NCBI GenBank assembly: GCA_964017195.1
Contig: OZ024898.1
Coordinates: forward strand, 16,670,475-16,734,474
Length of the DNA: 64,000 nucleotides
Direction: 5' to 3'
Source: Siderastrea radians
Lineage: Eukaryota; Cnidaria; Anthozoa; Scleractinia; Rhizangiidae
Of this stretch, positions 55,861-64,000 are shown one piece after another. The notes under the pieces were generated by a model. The model was not told the DNA's origin. It did not search any database and saw nothing but the letters and a program-made list of their open reading frames with translations. Every line of letters starts with the position of its first letter. The first letter of the stretch is position 1. The position numbers were made by a program, and so were the translations under genes.

Positions 55861-58800
55861 ACGAGTTTGTACGAAACAGCCGTTCTCAGATCGAGATCAG
55901 AACGTTTTCTCATTTTCGCACTGGGCGTACCACTTTTTAGCGATTTTCAGCAAAGTGCACGAGTTTGTACAAAACTGCGTTTTCAGCCCATGATCAGCAT
56001 GTTTTGTCATTTTCCCACCCGGGCACCACTTTTTAGCGACTTTCAACAAAGTGCACGAGTTTGTACAAAACAGCGTTTTCAGCTCAGGATCACCCTGTTT
56101 TTTTCATTTTCGCACTGGGCGTGCAACTTTTTAGCACATTTTAGCAAAGTGCACGAGTTTGTACGAAACAGCGTTTTCAACCCGAGATCAGCACGTTTTG
56201 TCATTTTCGCACTGGGCGCACTACATTTTAGCGATTTTTAGCAAAAGTTCACGAGTTTGTACAAAACAGCGTTTTCAGCCCGGGATCAGCATGTTTTGTC
56301 ATTTTCGCACTGGGCGTGCAACTTTTTAGCGCTTTTCAGCAAAGTCCACGAGGTCGTACAAAACAGCGTTTTCAGCCCGAGATCAGAACGTTTTGTCATT
56401 TTCGCACTGGGCACACCACCCTTTAGCGTTTTCAGCAAAGTGCACAAGTTTGTACAAAACAGCGTTTTCAGCCCATGATCAGCATGTTTTGTCATTCTCC
56501 CACCTGGGCACCACTTTTAGTGACTTTCAGCAAAGTGCACGAGTTTGTACAAAACAGCGTTTTCAGCCCGAAATCAGAACGCTTTGTCATTTTCGCACTG
56601 GGCACACCACGTTTTAGCGTTCTTAGCAAAGTGCACGAGTTCGTACGAAACAGAAGTTTTCAGTCCGAGATCAGAACGTTTTGTCATTTTCGCACTGGCG
56701 CACTACATTTTAGCAATTTTCAGAAAAGTGCACGAGTTTGTACGAAACAGAAGGTTTATGTCGGAGGTCAGAACGTTTTTTCAAGTTCGCACGGGGCGCA
56801 CTACATTTTAGCGCTTTTCAGCAAAGTGCAGGAGTTTGTACAAAACAGCGTTTTCAGCCCGGGATCAGAACGCTTTCTCATTGTCGCACTGGGCACACCA
56901 CGTTTTAGCGTTCTTAGCAAAGTGCACGAGTTCGTACAAAACAGAAGTTTTCAGTCCGAGATCAGAACCTTTTGTCATTTTCGCACAGGGCGCACTACTT
57001 TTTAAGCCATTTGAAGCAAAGTACACGAGTTTGCACGAAACAGACGTTTTCAGCCCGAGAACAGAACGTTTTGTCATTTTCGCACTTGGCGCACTACTTT
57101 AATAACAGTCTGTTTAGCCCGAGATCACCACGTTTTTCAATTTTCAAACTGTGCGCACCACTTTTTAGCGCTTTTGAGCAAAGTGCACGAGTTTGTACCA
57201 CACTACTTTGTTGCATTTTCAGCAAAGTGCACGACTTTTTACGAAACAGAAGTTTTGAGCCCGAGATCAGAACGTTTTGTCATTTTTGCACTAAGCGCAC
57301 TACATTTTAGCGATTTTCAGCAAAGTGCACGAGTTTGTACAAAACAGCGTTTTCAGCCCATGATCAGCATGTTTTGTCATTCTCCCACCTGGGCACCACT
57401 TTTCGTGACTTTCAGCAAAGTGCACGAGTTTGTACAAAACAGCGTTTTCAGCTCAGGATCAGCACGTTTTTTCATTTTCGCACTGGGCGTGCAACTTTTT
57501 AGCGCTTTTCAGCAAAGTGCACGAGTTCGTAAAAAACCGCGTTTTCAGCCCGAGATCAGAACGTTTTGTCATTTTCGCACTGGGCACACCACCTTTTAGC
57601 GTTTCCAGCAAAGTGCACGAGTTTGTACGAAACAGAAGGATTAAGTCGGAGATCAGAACGTTTTGTCAAGTTCGCTCCGGGTGCACTACATTTTAGCAAT
57701 TTTCAACAAAGTGCACGAGTTTGTACAAAACAGCATTTTCAGCCCATGATCAGCATGTTTCGTCATTTTCCCACCGGGGCACCACTTTTTTTAGCGACTT
57801 TTAACAAAGTGCACGAGTTTGTACAAACACCGTTTTGAGCCCAACATCGGCACGTTTTTTCATTTTCCCACTGCGCGTACAACTTTTTAGCACTTTTCAG
57901 CAAAGTGCACGAGTTCGTACAAAACAGCGTTTTCAGCCCGAGATCAGAACGCTTTGTCATTTTCGCACTGGGCACACCACGTTTTAGCGATCTTAGCAAA
58001 GTGCACGAGTTTGTACGAAACAGAAGTTTTCAGTCTGAGATCAGAACCTTTTGTCATTTTCGCCCAGGGCGCACTACGTTTTAAGCCATTTGAAGCAAAG
58101 TACACGAGTTTTTTACGAAACAGACGTTTTCAGCCCGAGAACAGGACGTTTTGTCATTTTCGCACTTGGCGCACTTCTTTAAAAACAGTCTTTTTAGCTC
58201 GAGATCACCACGTTTTTCCATTTTCAAACTGTGCGCACCACTATTTAGCGCTTTTGAGAAAAGTGCACGAGTTTGTACCACACCACTTTGTTGCATTCTC
58301 AGCAAAGTGCACGACTTTTTGCCAAACAGAAGTTTTGAGCCCGAGATCAGAACGTTTTGTCATTTTCGCACTGGGCGCACTACTTTTTAGCGATTTTCAA
58401 CAAAGTGCACGAGTTTATACAAAACAGCGTTTTCAGAAAGAGATCACCACGTTTTGTCATTTTTTCCCTGGTTACACCACTTTTTAACGCTTTTCAGCGA
58501 AGTGCACCAGTTTGTCCAAAACAGCAAAGCAGCGTTTTCAGCCCTAAAGCAGCACGTTTGTCATTTTCTCACTGTGCGCAACACTTATTAGCAATTTTCA
58601 GCAAAGTGCAGAAGTTTGTACAAAACAGCATTTTCAGCCCGAGATCAGCACGCTTTTGTCATTTTCGCACTGGGCCCACCACTTTTTAGCGATGTTCAGC
58701 AAAGGGCATCAGTTTGTCCAAAACAGCGTTTTCTTCCCGACATCAGCACGTTTTGTCATTTTCTTACTGGGTGCACCACTTTTTGGCAATTTTCTGCAAA

Positions 58801-61012
58801 GTGCACGAGTTTGTGTAAAACAGCGTCTTCAGCCTGAATTGAGCACGTTTTTTCATATTTGCACTGGGCGTGCCACTTTTTAGCGATTTTCAGCAAAGGG
58901 CATCAGTTTGTCCAATAACAGCGTTTTCTTCCCGACATCAGCACGTTTTGTCATTTTCGCACTGGGCGCACCACTTTTTAGCAATTTTTAGCAAAGTTCA
59001 CGAGTTTGTCCAAAGAGCAAAACAGCGTTGTTAGCCCGAGATCAGTACGTTTTATCATTTTCGCACTGTGCACACCACTTATTAGCGATTTTTAGCAAAG
59101 TGCACAAGTTTGTACAAAACAGCGTTTTCAGCCCTAGATCAGCATGTTTTGTCAGTTTCGCTCTGGGCAACACCACTTCTTAGCGTTTTCAACAAAGTGC
59201 ATGAGTTTGTACAAAACAGCGTTTTCAGCCGGCGATCAGCACGTTTTAACATTTTCGCACTGGCCGCACCACTTTTCTGCGATTTTCAGCAAAGGCATTA
59301 GTTTGTCCAGAACAGCGCTTTTTTGCCCGGGATCAGCACGTTTCCTCATTTTCGCACTAGCCGCACCACTTTTAAGCGAGTGCACGAGTTTGTCCAAAAC
59401 AGCGTTATTAGCCCGAGATCAGCATGTTTCACTTTTTAGTGATTTTCAACAAAGTACCTCAGTTTGTGCAAAACAGTGTTTTCAGCCCGAGATCAGCACG
59501 CTTTTGTTATTTTTGCGTTGGGCCCACCACTTTTTAGCGCTTTTCAGCAAAGTGCATGAGTTTGTACAAAACAGCTTTTTCAGCCGGAGATCACCACGTT
59601 TTAACATTTTCGCACTGAGTGCACCACTTTTTTACTCTTTTCAGCAAAGTGCTTTTGTCGTTTTCAGCAATGTGAACGAGTTTGTGCAAAACAGCATTTT
59701 CAGCCCGAGATCAGCATGTTTTGTCATTTTCGCACTGGGCGCACTACTTTTTAGCGACTTTCAGCAACGTGCACGAAGTTGTGGAAACCAGCGTTTTCAG
59801 CCCAAGATCAGCACGTTTTGTCATTCGCGCACTGGGCGCACTACTTTTTAGCGACTTTTATCAACGGGCACCACTTTTAAGTGATTTTTAGTAAGTGGAC
59901 GAGTTTGTACAAAATAGCGTTTTCTGCCGAAGACCAGCACGTTTTGTCATTTTTGCACTGGGCGTCCACTTTTTACACTTTTAAGCAAAGCACACCAGTT
60001 TGTACAAAGTAGTGTTTTCAGCAAGAGATCAGAACGTTTTGTCATTTTCCCACTTGGCTCACTACTTTTTAGCCATTTTTAGCAAAGTGCACGAGTTTGT
60101 GCAAAACAATGTTTTCTGCCCGACATCAGCGCGATTTGTCAGTTTCGGTCTGGCCACACCACTTTTTAGCGACTTTCAGCAAAGTGCACAGTTTGTGCAA
60201 AACAGCATTTTCTGCCCGAGATCAGAATGTTTTGTCATTCTCGCACTGCGTACACCACTTTTTAGCTTTTTTCAAAAAAGTGCGCTAGTTTGTACAAAAC
60301 AGCGTTTTCAGCATAAAATCAGCACCTTTTGTCATTTTCTCACTGGGCGCACCACTTTCAACAAAGTGCACGAGTTTGTACAAAACAGCGTTTTCAGCCC
60401 CAGATCAGCACGTTTTGTCATTTTCGCACTGGGCGTACCACTTTTTACGCTTTTCAGCAAGGCGCACCAGTTTGTACAAAGCAGTCTTTTCACACGGGAT
60501 AAGAACGTTTTGTCATTTTCGCACTTGGCTCACTACTTTTAAGCCATTTTTAGCAAAGTGCACGAGTTTGTGCAAAACAGCGTTTTCAGAACGAGATCAG
60601 CATGTTTTGTCATTTTCGCACTGGGCGCACTACTTTTTAGCGACTTTCAACAAAGTTCACGAGTTTCTAGAAAACAGCGTTTTCAGCCCAAGATCAGCAC
60701 GTTTTGTCATTTTCACATTGGGCATACTACTTTTTACAAGGGCATCAGTTTGAGCAACACAGTTTTTTCAGTCCGAGATCAGAACGTTTTGTCATTTTCC
60801 CACTTGGCTCACTACTTTTTAGCCATTTTTAGCAAAGTGTACGAGTTTGTGCAAAACAATGTTTTCAGCCCGACATCAGCACGTTTTGTCATTTTCGCAC
60901 TGAGCACACCACTTTTGAGCGACTTTTAGCAAAGTGCTCGAGTTGGTGCGAAACAGCATTTTCAGCCCGAGATCAGTATGTTTTGTCATTTTTGCACTGG
61001 GCGCACAACTTT
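55806..61012. repeat. 97-bp satellite array, unit 3
   Basis: About 54 monomers in the same orientation. Higher-order similarity at a spacing near 1,086 bp is visible (AAGCCATTTGAAGCAAAGTA at 57003 and 58082), different from the 581/1,936-bp pattern in unit 1. Several monomers are shortened or fused (for example 57090-57115, 58175-58195, 59360-59440, 60720-60745). Reading frames within it are artefacts of the repeat. Confidence 0.95.
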
Positions 61013-61126
61013 TTTGACCCTCTTCTAAAGCTCGGACTAAATGAGGTTGGCCCACAAAATTATCGGTGTTTCTTAATCGCGTGTGAAAATAACGTTCGTG
61101 CACTCCCATCTTTTCACTGCACAGGT

Positions 61127-61435
61127 TCACATAGGGGTGAATATCAAATTCAAGGCTCCGGGAGTTTGAGGATGAACTTCACGTCCTCTTTTTTGAAGAA
61201 GTTGACTTTTAAAGGGCCGCTGGCATTCAAATCCATTCATGACTTCATTGCTTAACACATCTTTCCTAATTTCTTGCCCGAGAGCGTCCATAGCATTCTT
61301 CATGGTCATTTTGTCCTTCTTTTTCATCTTGGCCTTGTAGCAAACACAAGACTCTCTTGCGTGATAAACCGCTTAGACCTGCTGCATCTTTTACTTCTTC
61401 TCGTGGCATCGTAGTTTATTTTCACAGAACTGAAG
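61127..61435 (-). pseudogene. Basic hypothetical gene remnant, copy 3
   Basis: On the minus strand: a basic part near 61405-61370, then MKKKDKMTMKNAMDALGQEI to about 61200, then FECQRPFKSQLLQKR. A frameshift separates the two halves, and another follows at the G-run near 61150. Unit 1 has the same remnant at 9977-10290. Family not known. Confidence 0.25.
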
Positions 61436-61775
61436 CATGTGGCGCCTTTTATGAAAAAAACGAGAGTCATGTGTCTTTTGTCTGATTAGCAATCAGTTTG
61501 GGGGGAAACGTTACAGGTTCTGCTCCCCCTTTCCCTTTTTTCTCAGAATCCTTTACGATGGAAGGGGTATAAGGACCGAAAGCACCCTTGTCATAGGCTC
61601 AGTCACACAGTCAAGATGATGCAGAGACCGAGGAAACCTTTGCAAGATCTGAGTAGTTTCATAAACGTTTCATAAAAGATAAAGAGGGCAGAATTAGAGG
61701 AGGAGTGGCAAGCGGACGTCCTCTGGTTTCGTAGTCCTCTCAAGTTGGACGTAGACCAAAAGAACGCCCGTCTGT

Positions 61776-62090
61776 TTGTCAGAATTTACTGGAGCGTTTA
61801 TGGATGCGGACAGGAATGCCTTCCCGCGCAGACGACAGAAGAAGGATCTGGGAGAGATGTTGAAGAGTGAGATCGTGCCTTACGTTTATAACAACAAGGT
61901 GGAGCGTTTGGACCACTCGTGCAGGTCGACTTCCATGGAGAACTTTGAAGCACTCAACTATCACCTGCAAATCAAGATTGCCAAGTTTCATGGCAGTTGG
62001 CGTTTCCAGGCGATGGTCGAGTGTTACAAGAACATCAAGGAGGACCGAAAAGATAAGAATCGTTTGAATGAACATTTGACTTTTTATTGA
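61776..62090 (+). pseudogene. Hypothetical gene of module B, longest copy
   Basis: A 104-codon frame: MSEFTGAFMDADRNAFPRRR, then KDLGEMLKSEIVPYVYNNKV, then the part shared with unit 2 from MENFEALNYHLQ to a stop at 62088-62090. Upstream protein-like sequence (about 61685-61775) is in another frame, so the gene is probably 5'-broken. The mix of charged residues and helix-like spacing suggests a small soluble protein. No family recognised. It is absent from unit 1, where the whole segment was deleted. Confidence 0.35.
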
Positions 62091-62348
62091 TTCGATTTGT
62101 TAGACAAGACCTGGGAGTCAAGAAAGAAAGAGACATCCTGTCCGTGTCTTGCCACGCAGCCTTAGCGGGTTCTAAGTGTTCCTCTTTTTTGACTTTTTAC
62201 ACTATAAACGGCTTTTTTTAAAAGGATGACTCAAACGTAACGCTCATGGGAACCACATGAGCACAAAGTGGTTCTTGTTGAATTAAGTACCTATGTCTTC
62301 ACAAGAGCTGACACGTTTAATGTTTTTCACAATTGCATTTCTTCCAAC

Positions 62349-62531
62349 ATGACTCGCGTGTCTTCTTTATCGTCAGGCAAACGAAAAGTGCGCTTGGATG
62401 GGGCTTTGATTTCTTGTTGGTGCCCGCGTCAATGTGTCGGGAACCAATCGGAGCACTGCTTTGGTGGAGAGTGGGTAATGAGACGGACGGTACTAGATTT
62501 GAGTGGGAATGTAGAACACACTTACATCTAA
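62349..62531 (+). pseudogene. Short hypothetical frame in module B, copy 3
   Basis: Equivalent of 10558-10740 (MTRVSSLSSGKRKVRL), also open here with a possible upstream extension to 62268. Not recognised; coding status doubtful. Confidence 0.15.
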
Positions 62532-62812
62532 ACGTTTGTCCAGGGCCTTTTCGACTCTCTATCGAGAGCCCCTTTTAAGACGTTTGGCGTTGTTTCTCAA
62601 AGGACTCGAGCATTTTCTTAATTCCAGTTATGATTTGCACTTGCATACCAAAACACTTACCCATTTCTTCGGATACTTCATCCGTTTGGTTAGCACTTCC
62701 CGTGCTTCCGTGCTTAAGGCTCTTAGCCCACCTGGAAGAAGAAGGAAAAGGAAGGAAAACTAAACCCCCGTGATTCAACAACTTATACTGGTGGGCTAAG
62801 ATCAATTCAAGA

Positions 62813-63660
62813 AGGACGAGGTGGTGTATTTGGGACGATCCGCTGAAGACGATCCAGCTTTCGTGGTGGACCTTATTAAAAAGGTCCCCGATTACCTTCC
62901 CAATTCTAACAACCCTGACTGCCATGAAATCCTTTCTGAATTACAACCAATAAGGTAAGACCCCAAGACTGGTACAACTGCCTGAAGAGGCCTCCATTGG
63001 AGAAATCAATGATTACTAGTGTGGGAAAAGACACATGTTGGTGATTCAACCTCACACAGACGTTTTTAACACGGGAAAAGTACTGGTACCTGAAGTGCGA
63101 ATCAAAATGCGCTTGTACTTTAACAGCCCTGTGCTCCTTCTAAATGGGGTGGGACTCGCAGGCCGTTTTCAACCGGAAGACATCGAGATGCGGTTTCATC
63201 TTTGCCAACTGAGACTGTATGAAGCATTGTACAAGATCCTATTTGCTAAGAGACACAATGAAAGAGAACTGGCATCCTACCTCTACGTAAAGTGAAAGCC
63301 GGACCTTCAACATGCAAGGCAATCAAGCGAGCGTTCAATGGAGATGTGAACCAAGACCCCTTCTGCTTTCGTAAATTTAAGTTAACTTTCATTCGCCAAA
63401 TGAAATACCCCTATTAAAACCTGGAACTGTCACAGACCAATGATGCCCGAAATGTATTGGGTTACTTGCGTTTTGTCCAAGCTCTGGTATAAAAAACAAG
63501 GCAACATGCTCCACCGAAATCAATTGAGGCATTAAAAACACTGCTCTCTGTTATGTTTGACCATGTAGCCAAAGGATGTGCTGACAGCAACATTTTTAGA
63601 CCCAGACAAACGGGAGCAATGTGCAATTGGACTATTTAGCTCGAGAAGACCTTCATTGGA
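62813..63660 (+). pseudogene. Capsid-like (F54H12.2-like) gene remnant, copy 3
   Basis: Parts in order: KDEVVYLGRSAEDDPAF (about 62813), the main open part at 63035-63295 with GKVLVPEVRIKMRLYFNSP and MRFHLCQLRLYEALYK, RTFNMQGNQ after a one-base shift at about 63290, FRKFKLTFIRQ (about 63368), LGYLRFVQA (about 63460) and VAKGCADSNIFRP (about 63566). The succession resembles the C-terminal half of F54H12.2-like proteins, possibly jelly-roll capsid proteins of virus-like DNA elements. Breaks between parts, a TAA at about 63416 and the missing N-terminal half make it a fossil. The family call rests on remembered patterns and was not tested by a search. Confidence 0.45.
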
Positions 63661-64000
63661 GAAAGTGTTTTGTTAGCAGACTGTGGCTTCTGACCGTTTA
63701 CCCTCAAAACCTGACAAAAACAACTCTGCACTTACATTGTCAACACAACTGGGTGAGCACTGGTTGACTCTACGGACGTACCACCAAATCTGTGAAGTCA
63801 TAGATAGTTAAGTTAACCTTGGAAACGTAAGAACAAGCAACTCTCTTAAGAGCCTGGAGGTATGTGGTGACCAATGCAAAGTCCCTGCAAGCCATCATCA
63901 GTAAGAGTTGTGGCAATTACACCTTGCTCTATTTGAAACCCAATGCCCGTGCACGCACGTAGAAGAATTTTTGACCTATTTTCAACACACCATTCTATGA

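Larger units (their letters stand above)
52536..64000. repeat. Giant tandem repeat, unit 3 (partial)
   Basis: Third copy, cut by the window end inside module B. It holds A, a long satellite array and the longest version of B in the window, including stretches missing from units 1 and 2. It is therefore the best template here for judging what B originally contained. Confidence 0.9.
61013..64000. repeat. Module B, copy 3 (longest version)
   Basis: Nearly 3 kb to the window end. It contains the basic minus-strand gene, a plus-strand hypothetical gene and the capsid-like remnant in this order. The stretch 61436-61775 is present only here; it includes a possible coding continuation (ELEEEWQADVLWFRSPLKLD near 61690) but no assignable domain. 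Confidence 0.8.

Noticed and set aside
1..64000. A new defence or toxin-antitoxin type system
   Set aside because: There is no operon-like arrangement, no intact enzyme and no conserved gene set other than retroelement and virus-like relics. The novelty here is in repeat architecture.

Overview
The window looks like repeat-dense nuclear DNA of an invertebrate animal, most likely a cnidarian and plausibly a stony coral. The grounds are several degenerate Penelope-like (PLE) reverse transcriptases, tRNA-derived SINE-like inserts, many short composite repeats carrying an AAGATGGCGGC-type motif, a fragment resembling the F54H12.2-like proteins common in cnidarian genomes, and the absence of any bacterial-style operon or dense coding. 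I see no intact conventional host gene, no rRNA, no CRISPR array and no complete autonomous transposon. The species call is inference.

The main structure is a giant tandem repeat. The same series of modules recurs with period 28,591 bp (unit 1 to unit 2) and 23,935 bp (unit 2 to unit 3): unit 1 = 1-28600, unit 2 = 28601-52535, unit 3 = 52536 to the window end (partial). Module order is A (about 3.5 kb, SINE-like insert and short degenerate reading frames), a 97-bp satellite array, B (degenerate genes including the capsid-like fragment), a (GA)n tract, C (degenerate minus-strand gene), PLE-B (a PLE split by an insertion), TIR-PLE (an inverted-terminus element carrying a second PLE, PLE-A), the rest of PLE-B, then A again.

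The units differ by later events. Unit 1 carries about 8.5 kb between B and C (11871-20444), made of one full and one partial copy of a transposon with iterated GTTACAAAAGTTCCC-like boxes (E1, E2), a near-identical inverted copy of part of B, two inverted copies of segment X, and about 2.5 kb seen only once. Unit 2 has just the (GA)n tract there, so it shows the simple state. Unit 1 also has a recent 581/1936-bp higher-order amplification of its satellite and a SINE-like insert in the array. Unit 2 has a 1,253-bp TIR transposon (85-bp TIRs, 9-bp target duplication) inside its satellite and a local tandem duplication of C plus PLE. Unit 3 keeps the longest version of B.

The many reading frames of 60-190 codons across 3.5-9.9, 32-36 and 55.8-61 kb are a by-product of the satellite: its monomer has stop-free reading in two frames, and the 97-bp length moves the frame by one base per monomer. 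They should not be treated as genes. Coding remnants that do carry family signal are the two PLE RTs, the F54H12.2-like fragment and a minus-strand gene with a YKGG...FGCPK signature. All are broken, and several lesions are shared between copies, so much of the decay preceded the amplification of the units.
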